From the NCBI GenBank assembly GCA_902798745.1, contig CADBXM010000015.1, positions 1 through 40,773 of the forward strand: DNA of 40,773 bases, in the 5' to 3' direction. Every line of letters starts with the position of its first letter. Position 1 is the stretch's first letter. Source of the DNA: an uncultured Eubacteriales bacterium. GTDB lineage: Bacteria; Bacillota; Clostridia; Peptostreptococcales; Anaerovoracaceae. A model generated the notes under the pieces. That model did not search any database. It saw only the letters and a program-made list of their open reading frames with translations, and had not been told where the DNA came from. A program made the position numbers and the translations under genes. Below, piece after piece: positions 26,301 through 32,999 of this stretch.

Positions 26301-27162
26301 TTACCGATGTAGCGCTATCAGAGACACGGAAAACATCAACATCGCCGCCCGTGGCAACATCAAGATTGGTGTTCTTGATTGTGACCGAGACTGCCTTCTT
26401 TGGCTGGACCGGTTTGCCGTTTTTGTCTGTAGGAGTAATATCTACTGCCACCGCATCTGTAAGCACTTTGCCCTCTGTTGCAAGTTGCTCAGCTACGGCA
26501 TTGATGTACTTCTCGGCTGTGACGATGCTAGCATTCAGCTTAGCGCCTTCAGGGAGCGCCCCTTCAGGTGCATAAAGCACGACAGTGACCCCACCAGTAG
26601 TCGCGGAAAGCGTTACTTCAGGATACTTGTCATCTTCATCCTCATCCTCATCTTCGTCTTCATCCGAGTCCTCATCGTCGACATCTTCACCGATTTCTTC
26701 ATCTTCACCCGGAATGACGTCTTCTGAAGGCTGTTCTTCACCCGGAACGGCGTCTTCTGTAGGCTCATCCGTATCAGTTACTGATCCGCCATCGAGATCA
26801 CCGCCTTCTTCGCCTTCAGGATCACCGACTTCACCTTCAGGCACTTCTGCATTCCCGGAATCATCCTGTACTGACTCCACTTCAGTCGCAGCCGGTTTTG
26901 CTGTTTGCTCTGTGGACTGCGTTTCAACAGGTTTCGGATCAGGTTCTTTCTGTTCCTGGGACTGTTCCGTTTCCTGTGCTTTTGGTGCAGGTTCCGGGTC
27001 CTTTTCCTTTGCCTCAGGAACCGAGGCTTCCGTCTTGTTTGAAGCCGTGTCGTCCTGCAGCTCCTCAGCATATGATGTGAACATGCCCGCGCCGATACTG
27101 TACTGGATGACCAGCGCGAGCCCCACTATGATCGCGAGGAGCTTTTTGTAGTTGCGTTTCAA
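23311..27162 (-). CDS. Large exported repeat protein with InlB-type repeats and membrane anchor
   Basis: This is a 1283-residue surface protein. The TTG at 27162 is the likely start: GGAGG is 8 bases before it but only 2 before the in-frame GTG at 27168, and it gives a normal signal peptide (MKRNYKKLLAIIVG...). After cleavage comes a Pro/Glu/Asp-rich stretch (about 35-185, with a DEDEDED run) and a beta domain (about 185-310). InlB B-repeat/Flg_new-like modules with YTFYGWYTDEEC, LFRGWATRS and YEFLGWAKG (about 418-655 and 878-957) flank MBG-like modules (about 660-880). Two near-identical C-terminal repeats follow (about 958-1098), then an Asp/Ser tract, Ala/Pro linker and three hydrophobic helices (about 1176-1276). 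I see no LPxTG motif, so it is probably held by the C-terminal helices. The likely role is adhesion. Confidence 0.85.
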   Translation of the reverse strand: MKRNYKKLLAIIVGLALVIQYSIGAGMFTSYAEELQDDTASNKTEASVPEAKEKDPEPAPKAQETEQSQEQKEPDPKPVETQSTEQTAKPAATEVESVQDDSGNAEVPEGEVGDPEGEEGGDLDGGSVTDTDEPTEDAVPGEEQPSEDVIPGEDEEIGEDVDDEDSDEDEDEDEDEDDKYPEVTLSATTGGVTVVLYAPEGALPEGAKLNASIVTAEKYINAVAEQLATEGKVLTDAVAVDITPTDKNGKPVQPKKAVSVTIKNTNLDVATGGDVDVFRVSDSATSVTEMGTSVATADKQQFDTGHFTIYVSGASASDPNGDGSNQPNSTSHRLVLEYPDSVTLVSSITGNQGRYGDWQVTAGGNYTHFDAATKLLTNNNTSRSEQNVTVRHRYGNINWDWTWSSEYFYVKVMPIKYKVTFNVQNPGGSGFDPYGDELEVYNGSTFTAPDMPEVEDYTFYGWYTDEECTKKAVESDFRIADGDKAFYGKYTTEATISYRKNTSDPATIPNPVTSGIGVGVQLGEASCSGYVLVEWNTASNGEGDSYQPGQMVEMPEGGMVLYAIWDRDKVVMRYYENYPGSGSDAWRSIGQGIYKNSRTRLTTEIPTRPSTATSSYLFRGWATRSNADNPSYYPGDTFTTGDANIINLYAIWGRVSYNELAKLSIDDVEYPYDAEEHSIGPEDIKGGGSIAHQGGGTYIQVGDTAIIGNDIFARVDGIGASGTNVGHYSTPMSAPLYYRELVTGILLRMPNAPYIEIDNGVLKIIPAEIKISTESAEKVFDGEPLTAGGTVKLGDNETAIAYGGTHVTLFKNETVNIRTTGTRTEVGQTENGYDVDWGKPDDWENDLETASAKKYNYTVVEDEEAGLGTITIYFGIDFDENAGSDTVTNMPEPMKVVEAGDKTLPDNTPEREHYEFLGWAKGAEAKTPDYPAGGTITITDDDLASPGVTLYAIWSVKKYTVKFVDDDGSVLSETQYNYGTSAQDIGKPDDPTKPADAQYTYTFAGWDPAIAEVTGDATYTATYNKSVNKYTVTFKDENGKVLSETQYDYGTPADQIQKPADPTKASDSKNTYEFAGWDPEIAEVTEDATYTATYTATPIPDNDDDSDDDDDSDDDDDSDNDNDSNDDDDDNPVAAAAATAAPPAAPAEPAEDIEDEPTPQAETPESIIEDEPTPLANAWSVANLVLAALTALGAVIALFRKREDDDEYEDEAADKKMLASKIVGAIAGVAAPIAFFITENLSGTAVAFDKWTPLMAGLLAVQVVSAIVNKAASNGSEFEEDAE
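23870..24295 (-). repeat. Two tandem ~71-residue coding repeats
   Basis: Two successive units of about 213 bases encode KYTVKFVDDDGSVLSETQYN.. and KYTVTFKDENGKVLSETQYD.., each ending FAGWDP.IAEVT.DATYTATY. They are very similar in DNA and protein, a sign of recent duplication and a possible site of copy-number change. The Asp/Ser-coding tract at about 23780-23865 follows directly. Confidence 0.75.
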
Positions 27163-27261
27163 TGTCACGCCCTCCTTTCGTGCTTTTTACATACATGCCT
27201 AAGACAATCTTTGTGTATAGTTGACAATTTTCAACCATTTTGTAATAATTTAAACTGATTT

Positions 27262-27291
27262 ATTATAGCAGAAGGTCGTTATTATTAACAA
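27262..27291 (-). promoter_or_regulatory. Promoter of the large repeat protein
   Basis: On the minus strand TTGTTA (27291-27286) and TATAAT (27267-27262) are spaced by 18 bases, giving a leader of about 90 bases ending in AAAGGAGG. Confidence 0.65.
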
Positions 27292-27347
27292 TAATTTAAT
27301 GTAAAAAGAGTGAAAAAAGGCGTCAGTTATTTTAAGAGCAAAAAATA

Positions 27348-27377
27348 ACAGCATCCGGAGATCCGGATGCTGTTTTT
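27348..27377 (-). terminator. Perfect terminator hairpin after the hydrolase gene
   Basis: Twelve-base perfect arms ACAGCATCCGGA and TCCGGATGCTGT enclose GA. Read on the minus strand the hairpin is followed by TATTTTTTG; on the plus strand by TTTTAAT. It can therefore work in both directions, but its place fits the end of the molybdenum-hydrolase transcript. Confidence 0.88.
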
Positions 27378-27482
27378 AATGAGATTGAGAGAGGGAAAAA
27401 GGAAACCTTTTTCGCCTATGATTGTAATGTGGTCTCAACCACCGCACAAGCCCACAGGGGGGTTATTTTTTTGAATTCACAA

Positions 27483-28694
27483 TCAATTATTTATTATCCA
27501 GCTGCTTATGATCTCAGCTGCTTCTTTCTGCTGTTCGCTTGCCGTTATTTCAGCTTTGCCGTCGCCATTCTGCTCGCCGTAGTTTCCAAACCGAGCGTGG
27601 TTGCCTCCTTCTATCACAGTCTCCTTGAAATCATCAGGCCAAAGGCCATCAAGCTCTGTCCTTTTGTACTTATTTTTATCAAGGACTGTGTCCTCCGAGC
27701 CATATATCGAAAGCGTCGAAGTGCTGAGTTCTTCTGTCGGATATGCGGCGAGCAGGATCAATCCGTCCCATTCATCTATGCCGCCCGGCTCCTCTGCATC
27801 ATCAGCAGTCATCGCCGCGGCCACACCGCCTAGTGAATGCCCTCCGATATACCACTTCTCATAGTTCTTTGCGCCTGCGGCGCGTATATCTTCGGCTGCG
27901 TCTTTATCCAAAAGGGCGAAGTTGAGTGGCATGTCGCAAAGGAAACAGTCTATTCCCCTTGAAGATATCTCGCTCATGAGCGGCGCGTAAGTAGCCGCCT
28001 CGACTTTTGCACCAGGATAAAACACCAAAGCGGAATCTGTGCCGGGTCCATCAAAAAACCATCCATCCGCTCTAGAAGCCTCTGTTCCATAGGCTGCTTG
28101 AGATATCTCAGAGACTTTGACATCTTTCGTGCCTTGAAGCGCCTTGGCTGCCGCTGCATCTGCATGATAATAAGTCCCGAAATAGACGACGACCATAGCA
28201 ATCAGAAGCGCTAACTGGGCAAGCGTATTTATCAGTTCTTCTATCCAGTTTGAACGTGCGTTGCTGTCCATATGCGAACCGAGATATCCCATGAAGCACA
28301 TAAGGATGAATGCGGCCGCAAACAGTATAGTCGCAGGCATCATTGTCACAGAACGCCACAGTCCGGTAAGAGCAGCCTTTCCTCCCACAAGCACGGAAAG
28401 GATCATCAGCGCAAAACCTGCAGGCATGAGTATGTGGAAAGCGCGGGTCAATCCCGTGCGGTCTTTTTTCCTAATCACTACGATCAGCTTCCAAATGGCT
28501 TTGCACAGACCTCCGATGAAGCATGCCAGTACGCCTGCGAGAAGCAACGGACTTTTGTACATGCTGTACATGATAAGCCCGCTCAAAAGAAACAGTAAGA
28601 CCGGCGCCAGATCCACCAGCGCCAGTCCGATAGTATATTCGTTGTATTCGCTATGTTTGCTGAAATTATTGACCTTCTTCGGACTATCCGACAT
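27483..28694 (-). CDS. Five-TM membrane domain fused to an alpha/beta hydrolase
   Basis: This is a 403-residue protein. The first half (about 20-175) has five hydrophobic helices. The second is an alpha/beta hydrolase placed outside or at the membrane face: nucleophile Ser in GHSLGG (about 285-290), acid Asp in IYGSEDTVLD (about 331-335) and His in GGNHARFG (about 363), so the triad is complete. The domain resembles dienelactone-hydrolase-like alpha/beta_hydrolase_5 proteins (VFYPGAKVEAATYAPL near its start). Esterase or lipase activity on a small ester is likely, substrate unknown. It follows moaC by nine bases, with AAAGGAG inside the moaC end, so it is translated from the molybdenum operon; whether it has any cofactor role is unclear. 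A perfect terminator closes the operon. Confidence 0.8.
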   Translation of the reverse strand: MSDSPKKVNNFSKHSEYNEYTIGLALVDLAPVLLFLLSGLIMYSMYKSPLLLAGVLACFIGGLCKAIWKLIVVIRKKDRTGLTRAFHILMPAGFALMILSVLVGGKAALTGLWRSVTMMPATILFAAAFILMCFMGYLGSHMDSNARSNWIEELINTLAQLALLIAMVVVYFGTYYHADAAAAKALQGTKDVKVSEISQAAYGTEASRADGWFFDGPGTDSALVFYPGAKVEAATYAPLMSEISSRGIDCFLCDMPLNFALLDKDAAEDIRAAGAKNYEKWYIGGHSLGGVAAAMTADDAEEPGGIDEWDGLILLAAYPTEELSTSTLSIYGSEDTVLDKNKYKRTELDGLWPDDFKETVIEGGNHARFGNYGEQNGDGKAEITASEQQKEAAEIISSWIINN

Positions 28695-28703
28695 TTACGA
28701 TCA

Positions 28704-29180
28704 TTACTCCTTTATAAAGTCTCCGCTTTTGCCACCGGTCTTGCTCACCAAGTGGATATCTTTTATCGTCATACTCTTATCGATAGCTTTGCACATATCA
28801 TAAACAGTGAGCAGCGCGATGCTTACACCTATGAGAGCTTCCATTTCCACGCCGGTCTTGCCTTCCGTTACAGCGGTGCAGGTGGCAGTTATCTCACAAG
28901 CTTCCGCGTCAACATCAAACTCCACTTTGGCGTTTGTGAGCGCAATAGGATGGCACATAGGTATCAGCTCCGATGTGCGCTTTGTTCCCATGATCCCCGC
29001 GACCTGAGCCACAGTTAGGACATCTCCCTTTTTGATCTTATGCCCGAGCACAGCTTCCATAGCCTCTTCCGAAAGCTTGATAGTCCCCTGCGCCACCGCG
29101 CTCCTCTTAGTTATGTCTTTATCTGAGACATCTACCATATACGCGTTTCCTTGTTCATCAAAATGTGTAAATTCGCTCAT
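28704..29180 (-). CDS. moaC: Cyclic pyranopterin monophosphate synthase MoaC
   Basis: This 158-residue enzyme converts the MoaA product 3',8-cyclo-7,8-dihydro-GTP to cyclic pyranopterin monophosphate, the first stable intermediate of molybdenum cofactor synthesis. It is a hexameric cytosolic protein in characterised cases. MVDVSDK near the start, Lys51, MCHPI (75-79), TGVEMEAL (109-116) and YDMCKAIDK (127-135) are the conserved active-site blocks, and all are present. Length is typical. The ATG at 29180 has only a poor AAGTAAAAG upstream, so translation may depend on the preceding genes. It lies between the decayed modC and the membrane hydrolase. Confidence 0.96.
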   Translation of the reverse strand: MSEFTHFDEQGNAYMVDVSDKDITKRSAVAQGTIKLSEEAMEAVLGHKIKKGDVLTVAQVAGIMGTKRTSELIPMCHPIALTNAKVEFDVDAEACEITATCTAVTEGKTGVEMEALIGVSIALLTVYDMCKAIDKSMTIKDIHLVSKTGGKSGDFIKE

Positions 29181-29216
29181 GTCTTTTACTTGTCTTGTCT
29201 GCTCTCTTTTATCTGT

Positions 29217-29674
29217 CTATTTCAGGAACAGTATGCCCTCTTCATTTAAGCGGAGATAGTTGGGCATTCCTTTCTTGACGAGCTGTTCCTGCTCTTCCCC
29301 CTGCACGAACCAGTATATCAGTTTTTCATCTGAGTCAGTTCCGCCTGTAGTCTCGGGTCTGATGTAATAATTATACTCAAACGGCAATTCATCAAACCGC
29401 GCAAGATCAAATCTCAGACAGTTGTCCTCGCGATCTCCCCATACGGGCTCAAAGTGGTGAGCTCTGTATCCAATGTAGCGGGTGTCTTCGGGTATCGTTC
29501 TTTTAGTATTCAGCACAATGCCCCAATCTGTCAACTCCATAGTATGCTCATGCGAAATCTTTCCAGCATCTCCATCGCAACATCTCGGTTATCGGTCTTT
29601 GTCCCTTTCAGCCCTGCCATCACATTCTGAAGGACTGTCATCGTTGGGAACAACGCTCTTAAGGCCTTGCGCAT
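29217..29674 (-). pseudogene. modC: Remnant of a molybdate ABC transporter ATPase (modC-like)
   Basis: Two fragments in different frames are visible. The frame open from ATG 29674 to TGA 29531 (47 residues) contains ALFPTMTVLQNVMAGLKG, the Q-loop-following segment of ModC/CysA-type ABC ATPases; it starts inside the end of the MOSC-MogA gene and lacks Walker A. The second frame, from ATG 29540 to 29217 (107 residues), reads like the C-terminal regulatory domain of clostridial ModC proteins (YIGYRAHHFEPVWG, FEYNYYIRP, WFVQ, GMPNYLRLNEEGILFLK). The signature, Walker B and H-loop are missing between them. I infer a 5' truncation plus an internal deletion with frameshift. The 107-residue part could still be made as a free domain, though its ribosome site is poor. 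Assignment of the second piece is from memory of the family. Confidence 0.65.
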
Positions 29675-30603
29675 TCTCCTGTTCTGCCGAGCATTATCTC
29701 AAGGCCGTGCTCCAGAGGATGCATCAGAAATTCCAGGCATTCCCTTACAGCCTTAGGGCTCCCCGGAAGATTTATTATCAGTGTCTTTTTTCTGATCCCT
29801 GCCGCTGCTCTTGAAAGCATCGCGGTAGGCGTTTTAGTCATAGAATATGCTCTTATCGCTTCAGCGATCCCGGGAGCCATCCTGTCGCAGACAGCGATAG
29901 TCGCCTCAGGTGTCAGGTCTCTTTCCGAAAAACCCGTTCCTCCTGTGGTGAATATCACATTCACCTGCCTCTGATCAGCCAGTCTTATCAGCTGCTTCGA
30001 CAGCTCTTCAATGCCATCGGGTATCAGCAGCCCTTCGACCACATTGTAGCCGGCTTCTGTCAGCATCTCCCCGATAAGCGGGCCGCTCTTGTCTTCGCGT
30101 TCACCGGCCGCGCCTTTGTCTGAAAGGGTGATCCACGCCGCTGTAAAAGGCCTTGCCGGGTCGGCTTCGATCAGCTCTATCTCATCGCCCGGCTTCACTT
30201 CGCCACCCTCGATCACGATGCAGAAAACGCCTTCTCTCGGCATTATGCAGTCGCCCACCTGATGATAGATCGCGCAGTGTGTGTGACACTCCTTGCCTAT
30301 CTGCGTGAGTTCAAGCAGAGCGTCGCCTATACGGAATCTGGTGCCTACCGGAAGCGCCCTGAGATCAAAACCCTCGACTATTATGTTCTCCCCGAACGCA
30401 CCGAAATCGACTTCAGCGCCCTTTGCTCTGAAACCCTCTATCTTTTCCAGACCAAGCATGCTCACCTGCCTATGCCACTTGCCGGCGTGAGCATCGCCTT
30501 CAATGCCCCATTCAGGCACTAGTTTTATACAAGACACTTCGGCCTTCTGAGTCCCCTTCTTTTCACTTGTGCATACAGCAATCACCTTGCCTTTATTGCT
30601 CAT
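29659..30603 (-). CDS. MOSC domain fused to MogA/MoaB molybdopterin-binding domain
   Basis: This is a 314-residue bifunctional protein. The start is ATG 30603, with GGAGG 8 bases upstream inside the end of moaA. Residues 1-148 are a MOSC domain (IEGDAHAGKWHRQVSML, GAFGENIIVEG, and a Cys cluster in GKECHTHCAIYHQVGDC), related to the domain that handles the sulfurated cofactor. Residues 152-314 are a MogA/MoaB domain (FTTGGTGFSERDLTPEAT and NLPGSPKAV), which in MogA adenylates molybdopterin before metal insertion. The fusion is common in anaerobic Firmicutes. Downstream, the modC remnant overlaps its final 16 bases. All expected catalytic motifs are present. Confidence 0.92.
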   Translation of the reverse strand: MSNKGKVIAVCTSEKKGTQKAEVSCIKLVPEWGIEGDAHAGKWHRQVSMLGLEKIEGFRAKGAEVDFGAFGENIIVEGFDLRALPVGTRFRIGDALLELTQIGKECHTHCAIYHQVGDCIMPREGVFCIVIEGGEVKPGDEIELIEADPARPFTAAWITLSDKGAAGEREDKSGPLIGEMLTEAGYNVVEGLLIPDGIEELSKQLIRLADQRQVNVIFTTGGTGFSERDLTPEATIAVCDRMAPGIAEAIRAYSMTKTPTAMLSRAAAGIRKKTLIINLPGSPKAVRECLEFLMHPLEHGLEIMLGRTGECARP

Positions 30604-30607
30604 GATC

Positions 30608-31570
30608 TTATCCTCCGATCTGCGACATCGATCTGCGGTCTGTCTGCCCCGGGTCTTCATTGAAACAATGCTGACCGGGTTTCGACGTTATGGCTTCCTC
30701 AAGTATCTTCCGAATATCTGTTATATCTCCCGCAAGAGCAGGTTTTATATCTATGCTCTCTTCATAGCAGAGACACGGCTTGATGTATCCCTGCGATGTA
30801 AGTCTTATGCGGTTACAGGACTCGCAGAACACTCCATGCATGGCGCTTATGAGTCCTATGCTGCCCTTCAGTCCCGGGATACCATAGTACACAGCAGGCC
30901 CGTTTCCGTGTATGCTGTCGTCTGGTGTAAGTTCCGGAAAGTCGCTGCGTAAAGCGTCTATTATTTCAATATTAGAAACTCCTTTGCCGTCGATCGCGCT
31001 GCCTATAGGCATCAGCTCTATGAATCTCACGTCAATGCCCCTGTCGAACGCGAAGTGCGCAAAGTCCTTTATCTCATCATCATTGAAGCCTCGCTGAGGC
31101 ACGCAGTTGATCTTGGTCTTGATACCGCTTAGGAGCGCAGAGTCGATGCCCGCCATGACTTTGTCGATACTTCCTCTCTGGGTGATGTATCCGTACTTCT
31201 CCGCATCCAGAGTGTCAAGGCTTATATTGACCGCATCGAGACCGGCATCCACTAAGGAAGCCATATGTCCGGCAAGTTCTACGCCATTTGTGGTCAAAGT
31301 CACTTGCTCTGTCCCCGGGATCGACTTTATCGATTTCACCAGATCACTGCAGCCTATACGTACTAAAGGCTCGCCGCCTGTGATCTTGAATTTCGTTATC
31401 CCAAGCCCTGCAGCCGCCTCGCATATCCTCACTATATCCTCATACGATATGATCCTGGCATGTTCGACCTTCTCTATACCATGAGGCATACAATACCTGC
31501 ATCTCAGATTGCACCTGTCGGTGATGGATATGCGCATGTATTCAATTGATCTGCCAAATTTATCTTTCAT
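30608..31570 (-). CDS. moaA: GTP 3',8-cyclase MoaA
   Basis: This 320-residue radical SAM enzyme turns GTP into 3',8-cyclo-7,8-dihydro-GTP, the first step of molybdenum cofactor synthesis. The N-terminal 4Fe-4S motif is Cys20/Cys24/Cys27 (CNLRCRYC). The SAM-binding GGEP is at 65-68. The second cluster is held by Cys249, Cys252 and Cys266 (CESCNRIRLTSQGYIKPC). It ends in Gly-Gly, the C-terminal dipeptide required for activity. The start at ATG 31570 has only a weak AAAGAAA site, 24 bases after the MoeA-like gene. Its GGA GGA TAA end is also the ribosome site of the next gene. Complete, and paired with moaC three genes on. Confidence 0.96.
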   Translation of the reverse strand: MKDKFGRSIEYMRISITDRCNLRCRYCMPHGIEKVEHARIISYEDIVRICEAAAGLGITKFKITGGEPLVRIGCSDLVKSIKSIPGTEQVTLTTNGVELAGHMASLVDAGLDAVNISLDTLDAEKYGYITQRGSIDKVMAGIDSALLSGIKTKINCVPQRGFNDDEIKDFAHFAFDRGIDVRFIELMPIGSAIDGKGVSNIEIIDALRSDFPELTPDDSIHGNGPAVYYGIPGLKGSIGLISAMHGVFCESCNRIRLTSQGYIKPCLCYEESIDIKPALAGDITDIRKILEEAITSKPGQHCFNEDPGQTDRRSMSQIGG

Positions 31571-31594
31571 ATATTTCTTTTTTCTGTTCGAATA

Positions 31595-32617
31595 TCATTT
31601 TCCGAATCCGCAGTTTGGGAACATGCAGACTTCACAGTTGAGGCAGAGCCCGCCTTCTCCGAGTCTATCCAAATCTCCTTTTTGCAGTATCTCTCCGCTC
31701 ATGATGCGCGGGAGCACCAGGTCGAAGACAGTCCTCTTCGCATACATTACACAGCCCGGAAGACCCATTACCGGGATCTTTTCATCTCCATAATACGCAA
31801 GCAGGAACATGGCCCCCGGCAGCACCGGCGCTCCGTATGTAACGACATCGCCACATACGTTCCTGATCGCAAGTGGTGTTTTATCATCAGGATCTACACT
31901 CATGCCGCCTGTGCAAAGTATGAGGTCACAGCCATCGGATATAAGTTCCCTTATACATTTTTCTATGTTTTCACTCTGATCGTTGGTGATCTTATGCCCT
32001 ATCACTTTTGTGCCGTACTCTTCGATCTTAGCCTGCACCACCGGTGTAAAAGTGTCTTCGATACGGCCTGCATAAACTTCATTCCCCGTGGTCACGATCC
32101 CGGCTTTATACTCCTTGAACGGTACCACCTTCATGATAGGCTCGCTTCCGCAAAGAGCCCGCACTCTTTCCATCTTCTCCTTCTCTATTACGAGGGGAAT
32201 TATCTTTGTCCCCGCGAGCTTATCGCCTTTTCTGACGGAAAAGTCTCCGTGACGCGAAGCTATCATCATCTGACCGAAGGAATTGACCGCGAGCAGCTTT
32301 TCCCTGTCGATCTTAAAAACTCCGTCGCACTCCGCAGTGAGTTCTATCTTTCCTTCGCTCACATCGCCGCGCCCCATATTGTCGCCCTTGCAGATGGCGC
32401 AGAGTACCTCGGCCGCGTCATTTTCGTGCATCATGTTCTCGTCGTTTTCCCAGATATATAGGTGTTCCTTGCCGACCGAAAGGAGCACGGGAATATCTTC
32501 CTCCGTTATGATATGCCCCTTCTTGAATACGGGTCCTTTACTGACGCCTTTTATTATCTGCGTGATATCGTGGCAGAGCACCTGCCCGACAGCATCTTCA
32601 GTTTTGACCAGTTTCAT
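31595..32617 (-). CDS. MoeA/MoaB-like molybdopterin-binding protein with Cys tail
   Basis: This is a 340-residue protein with a strong AGGAGG site. The N-terminal half has a MoeA-N-like fold pattern (VKTEDAVGQVLCHDITQI, GPVFKKGHIITEEDI). The second half holds a molybdopterin-binding domain (GIVTTGNEVYAGRI, CTGGMSVDPDDKT, GAPVLPGAMFL, GLPGCVMY). The C-terminus has Cys325, Cys328, Cys331 and Cys336 (CLNCEVCMFPNCGFGK), probably an Fe-S or zinc site. Proteins of this type occur with molybdenum hydroxylases and selenium-dependent enzymes in Clostridia and are thought to insert or modify the cofactor. It overlaps a short upstream reading frame by 20 bases and leads the moaA-mog-moaC run. It is shorter than true MoeA, so the exact role is open. 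Confidence 0.88.
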   Translation of the reverse strand: MKLVKTEDAVGQVLCHDITQIIKGVSKGPVFKKGHIITEEDIPVLLSVGKEHLYIWENDENMMHENDAAEVLCAICKGDNMGRGDVSEGKIELTAECDGVFKIDREKLLAVNSFGQMMIASRHGDFSVRKGDKLAGTKIIPLVIEKEKMERVRALCGSEPIMKVVPFKEYKAGIVTTGNEVYAGRIEDTFTPVVQAKIEEYGTKVIGHKITNDQSENIEKCIRELISDGCDLILCTGGMSVDPDDKTPLAIRNVCGDVVTYGAPVLPGAMFLLAYYGDEKIPVMGLPGCVMYAKRTVFDLVLPRIMSGEILQKGDLDRLGEGGLCLNCEVCMFPNCGFGK

Positions 32618-32768
32618 TCTTGTTCCTCCTGATCATCTCATCTAACATGTCTGCGATCCCATCTATATAGTCTATATCCGTCGTATTCTCACTGAATGTA
32701 CCCTCCGGCAGGTCCGTCGCGATGAGGAACCTTCCTTCCGGATTTGATACCGGCACTATCGTTTGCAT
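32598..32768 (-). CDS. Short protein leading the molybdenum cofactor operon, unknown
   Basis: This 56-residue reading frame starts at ATG 32768 (AGAGG six bases upstream). The same frame is open back to a TTG at 32855, adding a basic stretch (GRGQLFRRNGAKRRS). The product begins MQTIVPVSNPEGRFLIATDL and ends in an acidic, then basic helix (DGIADMLDEMIRRNKNE). I do not recognise it. Its end overlaps the start of the MoeA-like gene by 20 bases, and its Arg-Arg codons supply that gene's AGGAGG site, so coupling is likely. It may be the tail of a once longer gene. I see no molybdenum cofactor riboswitch in 32769-32945, only AT-rich candidate promoter sequence. Confidence 0.5.
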   Translation of the reverse strand: MQTIVPVSNPEGRFLIATDLPEGTFSENTTDIDYIDGIADMLDEMIRRNKNETGQN

Positions 32769-32945
32769 GCTTCGCCTCTTCGCACCGTTCCGTCGAAACA
32801 GCTGCCCGCGTCCACTTCCGTGATTACTCTGAGAATATGCTGCTAATTTTCTCAAATATATATCACATAATCAGCTATTTTTAAAGGATATATGCGGTCT
32901 TGATACTGTCGATCACATCCATGATCCATGAAATGTCAGCACATA

Positions 32946-32977
32946 AAAAGCTCCTGGAAATCATTCCCGGAGCTTTT
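32946..32977 (-). terminator. Terminator of the secreted BIG2 protein gene
   Basis: AAAAGCTCC-t-GGAA and TTCC-c-GGAGCTTTT form a stem of about 12 pairs with loop ATCA. Read on the minus strand it is followed by TATG after the A/T-rich arm, 22 bases past the stop. It separates this gene from the molybdenum operon. Confidence 0.85.
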
Positions 32978-32999
32978 ATTCTGAGCTTTTATTTCAAGG

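Larger units (their letters stand above)
27169..27482. other. Intergenic region between repeat protein and hydrolase
   Basis: These 314 bases contain no gene that I can support. They hold the repeat-protein promoter (27262-27291), the strong terminator at 27348-27377, a second hairpin GAAAAAGG-AAA-CCTTTTTC (about 27393-27411) and a small GTGGT/ACCAC hairpin (about 27431-27444) just before the hydrolase stop on the minus strand. Confidence 0.6.

Noticed and set aside
26600-27151. Serine-rich plus-strand frame opposite the acidic part of the repeat protein
   Set aside because: It is the antisense of Asp/Glu codons (TCA, TCT, TCC) and has no start signals.
32769-32945. Possible molybdenum cofactor riboswitch before the moa operon
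   Set aside because: I could not find the conserved Moco aptamer pattern; only AT-rich sequence and weak promoter boxes are visible.
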